Source of the DNA: Rhynchospora pubera
Lineage: Eukaryota > Streptophyta > Magnoliopsida > Poales > Cyperaceae
Length of the DNA stretch: 64,000 nt
Reading direction: 5' to 3'
Assembly: GCA_028095005.1 (NCBI GenBank)
Contig: CM051460.1
Span: 14,183,501 to 14,247,500 of the forward strand
Numbering within the stretch: the stretch's first letter is position 1; every line of letters starts with the position of its first letter. The notes under the pieces were generated by a model, which saw nothing but the letters and a program-made list of their open reading frames with translations, searched no databases and had not been told where the DNA came from. Positions 20,611-32,533 of this stretch are shown here, piece after piece. A program made the translations under genes and the position numbers.

Positions 20611-21919
20611 TCACATCGGAGGCACTGGAGGCACCTGAGCTGCGGCCATCGCCCCTGCAAGGGTCTCCAAGGTGTTATAAATTGACTGAAGTACCGTCTC
20701 GACATTCTCCAGTCGCTGATCTAGCTCCTTAAAGCGCTGGTCTATGTGTTCCTGGAGTGGAAAAGATTCTTCAATGGCTGAGCCGTCTGGAGAAGGGGGA
20801 GAAGCCTCTCTTACCGGACTATACTGATTCACAGCAGCAAACCTATGAAGGATATGACTGTTCACCGGGTAGTTGGGGTCAGGGACCAGAGTGCCATGAG
20901 CCATCTCCACCCACCCAAAGGAAGTCAAATCTAAGAGCAGGTTGCGCGGATACAGGATAAGCCGCTCAGTGATTGGATTCCCCCACAGTGTCTCAGGCAA
21001 TGGAATCTGAGCCCGCTCCATCAAGGCCTCGATTAAATTCCCATAAGGCAAATGGCCCTTGGGAAACCTCGTGACATGATGCATGTTTTGGAGGATGAGG
21101 CTGGGAAGATTAGCTTTCCCGCGTTTGAGGAGCAATAAGCGAAGGTAGAACAAAGTCCCTGGGCGAGTCAAATCCGATAACTCACCCTGAGAAAAAAGGA
21201 TGTAGTTGATAACCAAGAAAAATAACCTGAAAGGAACATATAAACTTCATGGTCATGAACTTGTCCTTCAGAAACAAACAAAAGAAACAAACAAAACAAA
21301 AAAAAAAGACACACAAATAGCAAAATTACCGATGAAGCGCAGGCAAATGCGCAGTAGAGACCAGTTCAGAACCCGCCTCAGATCTGGGTATCTTGAACCA
21401 CTCACAATGGCCCCGGTATGTCCCTTGCTCACGAGGCCAACTTCCAAAGGCATAAACTGACAAGCCATTTAAAGTATCTGAGGCACCAATCAAGTCAGCC
21501 AAATCCTCCACCCCTATGTGAAAGAGCCTGCCAAAAAGATAAGAAGAGGCAGAAGGAGTATCATGGTGGTCAAATGTGACACGGAGGTTAGCATAAAATA
21601 GCTTGGTGATGTCCGGATGGTAAGGAGTATCAAGCCTTGACAAGCCGTGGAGGCTCCAGGCATTGAGCCACCCTGTGATTAAATTCATATAAGGGGTGGT
21701 GAAACGCCCTTGAGAATGAAAGAAAAAGCAGGCGGAAGCTTCACGCCCCCCTTCACCAATGTTACTTTGATAACACTCAAAAGCCTCGTCGTCTCGAAAC
21801 AGATAACGGTTTCCTGGGTCATATGACCAGTTAGGCTTGGAAGGTGGCGCGCCTTGGACAGAGGAACTGCCCTCATCTCTGGGACGCTTGGGATTCCTTG
21901 GATCTATGACACCGGCCAT
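20611..21919 (-). CDS. Antisense 'putative plant transposon protein' domain gene, two exons (401 aa)
   Basis: On the strand opposite to gag-pol. Exon 1 is 21919-21330 and exon 2 is 21226-20611. The 103-bp intron has GTAATT at its donor and TTCCTTTCAG at its acceptor. Splicing turns CGG-TAA at the end of exon 1 into an open frame reading LHRLFFLVINYILFSQG. The coding sum is 1206 nt, exactly 402 codons with the stop. Exon 1 has a proline/charged N-terminus and the DITKLFYANLRV...LFHIGVEDLADLIG segment typical of the plant family annotated as 'putative plant transposon protein'. Exon 2 carries the helical second half (LFYLRLLLLKRG, GHLPYGNLIEALM) and a C-terminal coiled coil (EHIDQRFKELDQRLENVETV). 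Its biochemical role is unknown. A TATA box lies about 75 bp upstream. Related extra antisense ORFs are known in Tat-group retroelements. Confidence 0.82.
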
Positions 21920-21989
21920 GGAAAATGAAGTCCAAGAAAGAAAGTTCAGAAGAAGAAGGAAATGATACGAGATACGTAAGCATGATGCC

Positions 21990-22005
21990 TTATATATATA
22001 TAAAG
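21990..22005 (-). promoter_or_regulatory. TATA box of the antisense gene at 20611-21919
   Basis: Reading the minus strand, TTTATATATATATAAGG lies about 75 bp before the ATG at 21919. Transcription would start near 21960. It supports a separate promoter for this gene inside the retrotransposon. Confidence 0.6.
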
Positions 22006-22333
22006 GAAATTAGGGCACCAGAAGGCATACGTCTTCTCGAATTTACCCATAAATACAAAAGATCAAAAGACGTGGCGGTTTGCAAGGAACATGATCGCTT
22101 CGCGATCCAAGGATTTTAATGAAAAATGATGAGCCCAATGACACCAAAATATAATATCCATGCCCATAAATCAACTACAATCAAGAGTCCAACAAAGGCC
22201 TAAAACATCACATAATCATGATCAGAAGGTCCAGCCGCTACAAAGTCAGGAGCGACCGACTAAAACCAAGTCTAAAACTAAAACCATAACAAAAGAAAAG
22301 ATACAAAGCGCCACCGCGCTACATAACTCCTAC

Positions 22334-25300
22334 TCAAAGGAAACCCATCATCAACTCAACCTCTCGAGAAGCGTCTGTCACGAGAGAGGCAAAACAAGGA
22401 AGGGCTAGCACCACACCTGCGAGAGCTCTCTCGGAATCATCATCAGAATCAACATCCCTTCGATGAGATAACGCCCCAACTACCGGCTCAACTAACACAG
22501 TATCTGGCGATAATGGCAAACCCGCCCCGCTAGCAGATGATGACACGGCTAGAGGAATAGAGTCAAAGAGAAGAGCCTCCCACTCGGAGTAGTCCAATGG
22601 CGCCTCATCAGAAAACTCCGGAACCATGTCCGACTCAGGGAAAAGAAAATCATGGAGAGTCTGGAGGGCAGGACTGCCTGAGGAGCTCTCTCCTGAATGA
22701 AAAAGAAGAAAGTTATGATAAAAATAAAATGCACATCACGATGACAAGGGAAATCATGGGTAAATACCTGGACGTAAGATGGAGGCATGATCCAGAACGT
22801 CCAGCTCCATGCCCATGACATGGCTCGTCAGTTCATCAACACTCATGAAACTCCGGAGGGACAGCCGATGTAAATGACATAAATCCCGTAAGCCCAAAGC
22901 CCAAAACTCAATGCTAAAGGCCATTAGGATATAAGGAAGTCGACCTAAATGAAACATGATAAGGGAAATATAAAATGAAATAGAAGGAAAATTAAGGTAA
23001 AAAGCTCAGTGAAATAAGGCGTACCTAGACCTCGAAGCGCTGGAAAGATGGCCGGTGTCGGAGCAGTCTCACAGGAAAAGACGGTAACGGCAACAATCGC
23101 CATAGAATCATCCGAGACAGGGAAGTCACTCGCCTGGATAAATGGAGCCGGAGAGATCAGCCTGGGGCGCAGAATCTCCTCAAATGGCACGGCGACGGTC
23201 TCCACCTCGACCTCCTCCATCTCAATGTCCTCTGTAGCAACCACGGACTCAGCCGGAATGGCGCCACCCCATATACCGGAGCATGCAGTCCCTGGAAAGT
23301 AATACCATGACAAGTTTATAGCAAATCAAAATCGAATGAAATGAAGTCAGAAAGAAAAATGGAAATAATGTACATGAATGTGGTGCAAGGAGAGGAGGCT
23401 CCATGGAAAACCCGTCATCTGAAGGACTCTCCCTCAGCCGCCGCCGAAGCTCATACCGGGCCACTTCTTCCTCCACCAAAGAATCCTCACGTTGCCTCTT
23501 CAGCAGCCTAGCTGCTTTCTCAGCCAGCTCATCAGGGTATTCAGGAGAAGGACAACGTGAAGGGGCCAACTCCTCATTTTCCACTGAAGGAGGGAGCCTA
23601 TGAACACCTATAAAACCAAGCCATGACAAACATACATTGATAATAAAATTAAACAGAAAAGAAGAGAAACGCAATACCTGAGTAGATAGCCCAGCGTCTA
23701 TAAGGCTCAGATGCAAAAGCTTGGGGAGACTCTCCCTCAATAGGAGAAATACCCTCTACTTTGAAGTAAAAATGACCAAAATCATATCCACCAAGACCTA
23801 GAACAAATCATCATAAGAAAGAGAGAAGATAACCAAGAAGGTGATTCAAATGAGAAAGGAAAATAACGAACCAGGAAAACGGCCGTCTGGAAGCGAAGGA
23901 GGGTCTACATACTCCAAGGGCTTCACACCAATCGGCACAAAACCATCAACTCCAAAAGAATTCTTCAGTGGTCTGAAACCGCCTTGTCTAACCTCCGGAT
24001 TTTGCGGAACAATCCGAGAACGAGGGTAAACTTTCTCCTTTAGGATGGCCACGCTAACATCATGAGGAATCTTAGACCAACTTCTGAACCACCTGTCATA
24101 ATCTCCAGTCAATGTCCCCTGGCGAGAAGCCGGAGGAACAACGCAACTAGTGCCGGTGCCCAAACGCACTGAGAATGCACTAAAAGCTGCACATGACGGC
24201 AAAGTGACTCGAGGAGGGTCAGGAAAGCTGAAAACTGCTGGAATAGCCTGGTCATACCCAAACTGCCAAGCACAACGGTGAGGGCTGTAAACCTCATGGA
24301 TCACCCTATTCCCCATGCGAATGGATAAACACCCCGCTCTGATACTCACGGCATAGTCTCGATCTCGCCTGTGTCGAGGGGAACACAACTTAGGACAGGC
24401 CCCCTTCTGACAAGGCGCCACATCCTTGACAATGTATGGTTTCCCAGTGTCTTTAGGCCATCCCTTATTGAAAGCCTCAGGGCGATAATCCACAATGTAC
24501 TGACTGCTCTGAGTAAAACACAAATGAGCGGTAATCTGATCCGGATCACGGACGGTGCAACCAGCAATATGAATCAAACCTGGCAATGACTGCCTCATGC
24601 CAGCAGAAGTCAACGGAGTATAACACTTCTCCCAGTAAAGATAAAACCAACCAGAAAGAATATGTAAAGGCATGACTACTGTGGCTCTGGAAGGATCCCT
24701 CGAAGAAGTAAGCTCTCTCATGGACCTATAAAGGTTCACTAAAGCTGGAATAGCCAATGAGACCCGCTTACCGCGAGCCAAGGCATTCGCCACCACAAAG
24801 ACCCCAGGACGGATATACCCAGCTGGCTCGTAGATAATCAAGAAATAGCACAACCACCAAGCCAAAAAAGCAGTCAAGACTGTCTCATCGTCCAACTCAT
24901 GGGAACAGAAATCTGAGAATGACACCCGCTCAGAGGGAATATATGTCTTGTCGGAACCCAATTTGATCGGCTCCAAAGGATTAGCAAAATGCGCAGCCCT
25001 CTTCTCAGGTATCAAGTCTGTGAAATAGCGAACCCAGTCCCTCAACGGGACATCCCTGTCCAAGCCACGCTGACCACGTGACATGGCAATTTCATAATAA
25101 ATCCGGAAAACTGCCCGAAGTGATGAAGAATGCAGAGGGAACCCTTTATGATCAGGACCATAGAGCTCGAAATCGGGCGGTACCCTCTCCTCATAAACCA
25201 ACCCCTCTACTGGCACCCCCATGAGGGCAGACATCTGCTGAAGATCGATGGTGGCGTCGCGATCCTCTAAGGGAAAGGTATTATGAACATAATTCCAATT

Positions 25301-25924
25301 GGAGGCCATTGCTTTCAGAAGATTGGAACTCCATGTATACTCAAACAAAGCCAAAATCACACCTCCAAAAATCTCAACCTTATCCAATTTCTTCCCCATA
25401 CTACACAAGACATATCGGGTCCATTCAACTTGCCCGGGACTCCATTTCAAATCACCCTGAACCCTCAAATTCCCAGGAGACCAAGGGATAACATGCCCCT
25501 CCATCATCTCCATACTCAACAAGTGAAAATCAGCAGAAAAAGTAGAACGACCAGTGGGGCTCAGAAAAATACCTGCAAGGTCACCGGAGGGAATACCGCG
25601 CCTATCTCGACCAATGGAACAATGAGAGGTGTAATACCTGTCTCGGCGCTCCTCAGTGCGTGAAGGAGGGTCAACAGCAAGGCTTGGATAGTCATAGATG
25701 GCCGGTAAGGGTAAACGATTGTGTCTAACCAAAAGCCCATGGAAATTATCTCTTCCTCTGAGAATGACGCGCTTCCATAAGCGATGAAGGTGCATATGGA
25801 CTTTCTGAGGATCCAAATAATCACTGATATAAGACTCAATGGCCTCATCCGAAGGACCATAGAAACCCGTCCTGACAATCTCAAACCGAGGGACGGTATC
25901 ATAAATATCATCAACCGAAGCCAT
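22334..25924 (-). CDS. Antisense plant mobile domain (PMD) gene, six coding exons (1069 aa)
   Basis: Exons: 25924-23872, 23797-23678, 23607-23374, 23291-23025, 22944-22768, 22692-22334. The introns (70-82 bp) all begin GT and end AG, every junction keeps frame, and the sum is 3210 nt. Exon 1 carries the PMD fold found in MAIN/MAIL proteins and in transposons: a conserved W/LF-rich half (about 180-256, with ATIDLQQMSALMGVPVEGLVY) and the hallmark stretch about 350-410 (LAWWLCYFLIIYEPAGYIRPGVF, then VSLAIPALVNLYRSM; split here for length). Later exons give a basic coiled segment (EKAARLLKRQRE) and an acidic, aromatic C-terminus. The start at 25924 is chosen because a TTTTCTCGCAG acceptor lies just before it, suggesting a 5'-UTR intron; an in-frame ATG at 26086 is possible. 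PMD proteins of plants act in silencing and meristem maintenance, but the role of element-borne copies is unknown. It lies antisense between pol and the 3' LTR. Confidence 0.85.
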
Positions 25925-26010
25925 AACTACCTGCGAGAAAAGTAAAAACCATGTCAAATATCCAGAAAATGCCCACAAATTACGAAGAAAATGCCTAGAA
26001 ATTGGGGACA

Positions 26011-26050
26011 CCAGAGTAGACTGATCGATATATCTCACAGTCCACTCTGG
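26011..26050. other. Inverted repeat upstream of the PMD start
   Basis: CCAGAGTAGACTG and CAGTCCACTCTGG pair over 13 bp with one G-T type mismatch, around a 14-nt loop. It falls in the likely 5' UTR or first intron of the antisense PMD gene. Confidence 0.5.
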
Positions 26051-26086
26051 TGGGGGGCATTTGTTTGCCTCTAAATTCTGCTGCAC

Positions 26087-26733
26087 AAAACCCTGAACAA
26101 TTCTCTATTTTATCACCAAGATCCAAAACCATATAATCAAAATCCCATCCACATAACCAATGACCCAACAAAATAGCCCTGATAATTGGTCATAATGCAT
26201 GAAAGGAAAAACACAGAAATTCTTAAAAATGGACGGTAAATTAATTAATTACGAGGAATGCCATTATGCGCCTGTGATATCCTTATAATTAATTACTGGA
26301 GTCCTAAAAATAGAAAATTTGTGGCAACTAAGTTCTCCATATTTTTATGAGAAACCATGCAAAATTTCATGTCAAACTGACCTATAGAAGGACACCAAAC
26401 AATTTTTCTAAAAATAAAGCAGCTCAATTAACCTCAAAATTCAGTCAAATGGACGAGTCCATTGCTGGGACAAATGGAGGTGACCCCCACTAAGAACAAA
26501 ACAAGAGTAATTCCGGATGGGCTTTAAGAAAATAACAAAATCTGTTTTGGGCCAAGATTGAAGCCCATCTGAGTTATACACTGGCCCAATTCGATTAAGG
26601 AAATTCCCATCAATCCGACGGCCACGATAAATCCTAGAAATATTATCCAAAATCAACGGACAGATCGCAACCTAAGTTCAAAATTTCGAATGCAATTTTC
26701 TGATTGGTCGAAAGAAAGTGGGTCCCACAATTT
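26087..26733 (+). other. Region between the PMD gene and the polypurine tract
   Basis: No coding sequence was recognised. It would contain the promoter and 5' UTR of the antisense PMD gene, but I see no clear TATA box. A 13-bp inverted repeat with one mismatch (CCAGAGTAGACTG and CAGTCCACTCTGG) lies just left, at 26011-26050. Confidence 0.5.
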
Positions 26734-26764
26734 AAAAGAAAAAAAAGAAGAAGAAAAGAAGAGA
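26734..26764 (+). other. Polypurine tract (plus-strand primer)
   Basis: Thirty-one consecutive purines end directly at the TG that opens the 3' LTR. This is the expected plus-strand priming site, and it fixes the LTR start at 26765. Confidence 0.9.
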
Positions 26765-28652
26765 TGAAACAGTACCGTCTGACACCGCGTCGTACACCAG
26801 CGGAGAGAAGAGATTCGCCGCCGTTCTGCGCCGCTTCAGCCACAACTAACCTCACCAATAGATAGGCGATGCTTCCACGATCTCAGCGACACCAAATTTG
26901 CAGAGAATTGGAGAAGAAATGGCCTAATTTGGGGAATGAGGAGGCCGACTGTCAAAGGGGAAATGTCAGAAATTAGGCACAGCGGGTGATGTAATTGTGC
27001 AATTGAAGCATATTACATCTTCTCGAAGGGTCTAACAATGTACCTGATGAAACAGTTCTAAGCGAAGAAGCTTGTAAGGAAGGATGAGCTACCTCAGCTT
27101 CGAGCAAGAATGGCGACAACGTACAAATGGAAGAGAGAAGATTGAATACACTGTGGGAGGCAATAATTGAGCTTCGTGTTGAACAGGGAGCATGCACAGA
27201 TGTTGTATGTGCCTTCTAATGCTACCACAGTCGAGATGCCTTCTAACTGGACGTCTCCAGTGAGATGGGAAGAAAAGGACAAGAGGAATTGAAGGACTGG
27301 AGGGGACGATGACTGTCTTTCATCAGACTAGACTCTGAAAAGAAGAACCTAGTATGGTCCCTTAGTACCGAGACCCCAGAAATAACAGAATGGTGATGTT
27401 ACCTTCTGATTCAGAGAGAGCCGTCTGATGGGGGCAAGAAATGGAATGAAAGGCTATGATGGACAATTACTTTGTGTAATGGAAATGCCATGTGGCTAGG
27501 TACAGGTGTAGGCATGAAGAATCATGTGTATGGATCACATCTGGCCATTCCTTTACCCACCTGACTAGATGGATGGAGGGATGTAAGTGTTGGCAATACT
27601 GCCTCAAACACAGGTGCAGCCACAGATGCATAACATCTTATGATGCACCAAAGCAGCACAATGCGCTTGAAAATGACATCACAAAGTAACCATGGGCATA
27701 TCTGTCAATTGGGACATGAGACAAAGCAGTATGGAGCATAGTGCAATAGGGAATGAACATAGAATTCTCACTATACCCCTCTGAGCCCTGCCGCATAGTC
27801 CAAATTACCAATAATTGGTGGCAAAATTGGGATCATAAATGCATAGTACACACCCAATTACATAGTAAGCACCAACAGAACCAGGTAACTCATGTGAAAT
27901 GCTTGGTAAATCTGAAGTTGATTATGGTCAAAACTGAGATTAGGCAAATATAAAACAAAGCATGAAACTACTTAATGACTTCAACAAGTAGAAGAAATAG
28001 CCCAATTAAGAGTGCTAAACCCTTCAGGTCCATTGTCAATTGGATTGCAAAACACCCAACAGCAAAAGCAACAAATCAAGTTAGGCCATACATGCCTATA
28101 CACAGTATTGATGGCTCAAATCATGGTGAAAACATAAAATTTACCAAGCAAGTACACTGCCTCAGGCTCAATTAAGGCGCTGGGCAATGTAATTTTGCAC
28201 CCAGACCCCTAAAATAGCAAAAAGGGGGCAAGGTAGCTACTCCCCTAGACCCCAGCGTTCAGAAACCATCACAACCTCTCATCAATTGACGGATAGAAGA
28301 AAATGTGCCACATATGCAGTAAGGCATTTGGCGCCAAGATTAACCCCTCCCTCAAGCACATTAGGAGCAAGTGTGTTTACCAAAAAGCCTGGGACCCACT
28401 TGTCATGGTAATCCACCATGGCAGGTATAAGAAAGTAGAAGTGTAAGCAATCAAACTACTGCAATTGCACAAGTGCCAGATGTCATGAGCATATTGGATA
28501 GTATGTTTGGACAGTAGAAATCAAGACTGGAGAAAGAAATGAAGAAGTAAGGCGGCAGTTTCACATTGTATCATGTCCCTCCATCAAGGATCAAAACACA
28601 GAGATGATGCCATGTGTAAAAGAGGAAGAGCTAAACCCTAGAAGCCTTCCCC

Positions 28653-28659
28653 TATAAAA
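28653..28659 (+). promoter_or_regulatory. LTR TATA box (3' copy)
   Basis: Same TATAAAA as at 1819-1825. In this LTR it could drive readout transcription into the right flank. Confidence 0.55.
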
Positions 28660-28935
28660 GAAGATGATCACCACCAGAGAAAAAGGGGGAAAGGAGGAGC
28701 AAGCTAAAACTCTGTCAAATTATTTAGTTACACTATTGTAATCAAGTAGAAGCATTTTCAAAGAGAGGTAGGAAAGCCACTGTGTCAATTTTCAATACAA
28801 AAGTGTTATTCCCCTTCTTGATTTTCCCTTCCAATCCTTGGGCTTCTCTTGTTTTCTTTATTCTCTCTGAAGATAAGTGTTAATTGTAAAAGGTCACCAT
28901 GTAGATCACTCACTATTGCTGCTCTAGGGCTCAGA

Positions 28936-29256
28936 GACATGGGCAAGGGGTGCTTGCCGGAGAGCGCACACTTGCCTATGTCAATGAGTTTCTTAATGTT
29001 AAAAAAAATGTTAAAAGGAAAGTTCCTGTGGAGAGGCATAGGTTTATGTGTGAGGGGTGCTTGCCTGAGAGCGCACACTCATGCATCTATCTGTGTTTCA
29101 ACATTAATAATAGTCATTTCCAAAGTCATGTATAAAACTTATATTAATGAGTCCCCTAAAATCTTAAAAAATGTTGAAGCAAAGTTTGGTGGAGGAACAT
29201 GGTTCCATGCATGAGGGGTGCTTGCCTGAGAGCGCACACTCATGCACATAACCATG
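28936..29256 (+). promoter_or_regulatory. Three related stem-loops (3' LTR copy)
   Basis: Identical copies of the 5' LTR hairpins, at 28936-28982, 29038-29090 and 29198-29256. If the poly(A) site lies downstream of them they would occur at both ends of the element RNA. Confidence 0.7.
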
Positions 29257-31170
29257 TCCTGACATTTAATGATGGTTTCTTAAGTTTCAAGAATAAGATT
29301 AATTAATAAAGGAGTCCAAGTCCAGCAAAGATGTAATAAATAGAAAATCAAGGGTCCATAGGTAAAGAAACAGTGGGTAGTAGAAGGGAAATTTTAATAT
29401 GCATCAGCTAGGCTTTATTTTGTTAAAAGCATGTCTTATTAAAAAAAAAAGAATGATTAAATATGTCTAAGGTGTAACTGTGACCAGAGGTACTCCTATG
29501 GTATGTCAAAAAAAATCAGCATAGGTAGTAGTAAAACACATTAAAGCTAGGCAAAAAAAAAAAACAAATATATCTATTCAATAATAAAAAGTAGGGGGAC
29601 TAAACTAAAAATATTATCATCTCATCTATTTTCAGTAAAAAAAAAAAACACAATTATATATAATGTATCAAATAAAGAAAACAGTGAGTAAGTTTACACA
29701 ACTCATGTGTTCACAGGGGCATTTCTGTCCAATTTCTTTGGTATGTCTCACAGCATAAAAAAAAAAAAAGGACTCCTTATACTCATACTAAAAAAAAAGA
29801 GAAAAAGGACTCAACAGGTATAACCAGAATGATTAACAAGCTTGGGTGTCATTCTACATGATAATATCTTCAAATGAAAATTATGGTAGAGGCGACATGG
29901 GTCTGTGATTTTAGTTTTAAAATCCTTCTCAATTTCAGTGAGTAAAGATGAACATCAAGCATGAATCCAAACCATGAATGATTAACATAAAAATGGGGGG
30001 GGGTCTGCACTAAACAAACAATCCTGAAGTTCAGTGTTGTGATTGAAATGAGTAAGATGAAACCTGGAGTTAGGATACCCAATTGTCAAATTATATCACA
30101 TTACATTCCTGTGCCAAAACCTGAACTGAAATCAACACTCAGTGAAACTTCAAAATTAAGCCAAGACAGTCCCTAATGAGATACTAAGTCCTTCTAAGTG
30201 ATGGGCAAAAGTGAGGTATACACATGTCAGAATGGAAGTGAATATTGCCAATTGAAGCCAAGTATTGGTCGTAAATATGGTGAGAACAAAACCAGACCTT
30301 AGACTTGAGCTACGGTTAAATTACAGTACCTGTGCCTCCCTCTGCCGTGGTAAGTGACTTAAGAAAGTCCCTCAATGCTCAAAAGGCATCCCTCAACCGA
30401 GAATCTTCACTTGTGGCCCTCAATTTGCTCCCTGAGCACGTCGTCGGACCATGTCTGAAGCATGAAGAAACATGACCAATTGGATAGGCACGACCAAAAT
30501 TGAAGATGGGGTGGAGAAGAGGGTGAGAAGACGACTCTGTAGAACCAACTCATGGTCAGAATGATAGCCGGAATCGCTGGGTCAACCCTCGTTGCCGACG
30601 AGTCAACAGAGACGAAGGAGGGAAGGAGGTTGGAACGAAGTAAATGTTGAACGAACTCGGAGCTCAGATAAGCTCCACTGACAGGCAGGACCCACAGAGC
30701 CAGCCCGACTCGAATTCGAACTCGAACCCATTCGGCGTATAGGCGCGAGTGCAATCCAAGTGGCTCAGCCAGTTACCAAATTCAGCGACCTAGGAGGATC
30801 CTCCGTGACGCTGGCAGTGCAATGAGTCCCTGACAACATAACACAAAACAGCAAATTGCAACCAATCAGAAAATTCCTGCAGTATAGCAAACTTCAAAAA
30901 TGCATTAAAAATAGTTGGATTATCAGAAAAATTCCCATAAAATATCAAAATGTCAAGAAAAATATGAGGAATATTTTGATGTATTATGTTATGCCAAAAC
31001 ACCAGGGTACAAAATGTTTTAAAATTAATAGGTTTAAGGGATGACCATAAATAAAAAATATATAGATAAATAATAATAATAACAATAATAATAATAATAA
31101 ATTTATATTTATATGGTTTTAAAAAAAAAAATATATAATAAAGCAAAAGAAAACCATTTTGAATATTCTG

Positions 31171-31313
31171 TGTTCTGGACAGCAGGTACATTTGAACAGT
31201 TTATGTTCTTGACAGCAGGTACATTCATGTTCTGGACGGCAGGTACGTTTGAACATTTTATGTTCTGGACAGCAGGTACACCTGACATTCCTTGTTCTGA
31301 ACAACAGGCACAG
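31171..31313 (+). repeat. TTCTGGACAGCAGGTAC minisatellite (3' LTR copy)
   Basis: Five copies, as in the 5' LTR at 4338-4480. Confidence 0.85.
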
Positions 31314-31653
31314 TCAAGCATTAAGACTCGCAAACAAAATCGAAATAAACTAAGAAGGTAAAAAAAAAAAATAATAGTAGAAAGTTAAAAGTACAAATTT
31401 AAAAGTCCAAACTCAAAATTCCAACCAAACACTGAAAATCTAAAACTCAAGAGTCACAACTAAAAGTCCAACTCAAAGTCCAGAATGCCAAAATGCAAAA
31501 GCCCAAACTTTAAACCAAACCCAAAAATATCAAGGACTAAAAGTTAAACTCAAAAGTTAAAATCCAAAAGTGCTAACTCAAGAGTACAAATTCAAAAGTC
31601 TAAACTCAAAAGTCCAAAATCCTAAAGTGAAAATTAAAAGCCCAAACCTGAAA

Positions 31654-31812
31654 ATGACGCAAAGTCGAAAGTGACACAAAGTCTAAATGACACAAAGTCA
31701 AAATGACACAAAGTCTAAAAGTGACACAAAGTCAAAAATGACACAAAGTCAAAATGGCACAAAGCCTAAAAGTGACCCAAAAGACACAAAGTCTAAAATG
31801 ACATAAAGTCTT
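31654..31812 (+). repeat. ATGACACAAAGTC array (3' LTR copy)
   Basis: Same array as 4821-4979. Confidence 0.85.
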
Positions 31813-32533
31813 AAAAGTCAAAAATTCGTCCCTTCAAGACTGCATCGCGTTTCGCCCTGAAGGAGACACCTTCCTGATATTCAGATTGAGATAAAGGAAA
31901 AGTCAATTCTGAATGATCATTGAAGTTCCTGTCAAGAGAAGGCATAACGCATCTGTACTCAAGACTTGAACGAAATCCCAAAATCTCTAAATCCCCAAAT
32001 GATTGAGGATTGATCTAGGATACTAAATTTCCTAGTGTCGAACTCAAAATTCTCTGTAACAGCACTAAGTCTGACACAGTAAAAAAAAAAAAAACAACCT
32101 AAATGTCTTAAAATGTGAAACTAAAGAACTAAATCGCATCATTCATGTTTGCATGGTTTTGTTAAAATAGTTGCCCTTCTGCAGTGCTTTTCACCCCGAA
32201 ACTCCCTATCAAGACACAATCCTTTTAAAATGGACTTCATCCACTTACTACATCTAAGCTTTGATTATCCCGATCTAGAGGTGCTCTTAGCTCAGTTTGT
32301 AACTGAGTCCGGAGGTAATTAACAGTAGGGGCTTGCGCCTACTGGAAAAAAAAGGACCTACGACAAACAATCAACTCTCGAGGTACTTGGAACCGCATTA
32401 GTGTCCTTCGCTCGTTTGGAATGGACAGTAACGACGGGTCTCAAGATGTTCGAGGGGTATCTGATCCGCATTTTCTTCGCCCCATAGAGGACTATCTGAT
32501 CTTCCGTGGTCGGACTGAAAAAAGTGCGAGACA

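Larger units (their letters stand above)
1..32533 (+). mobile_element. Giant Ty3/gypsy LTR retrotransposon, Tat/Ogre-like, nearly complete
   Basis: Two near-identical direct repeats (1-5700 and 26765-32533) bound an internal region with a primer-binding site, gag-protease, pol and a polypurine tract. The order RT, RNase H, second RNase H, integrase, and the very long LTRs, place it in the Tat/Ogre group. The 3' LTR begins TGAAACAG and ends GAGACA, and the 5' LTR ends with the same bases. The first 70 bp of the 5' LTR lie left of the window, so the full element is about 32.6 kb. Both sense ORFs are open throughout, which is consistent with an autonomous element. Two spliced antisense genes lie between pol and the 3' LTR. 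The bases after the 3' LTR are ATAAC (32534-32538), a candidate 5-bp target duplication that cannot be checked because the left flank is missing. Confidence 0.95.
26765..32533 (+). repeat. 3' LTR (complete, 5769 bp)
   Basis: Starts TGAAACAG after the polypurine tract and ends GAGACA. Matching to the 5' LTR is near-perfect from 26835 on. It is unusually long for a gypsy LTR, but such lengths are known in the Ogre group. Confidence 0.95.
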
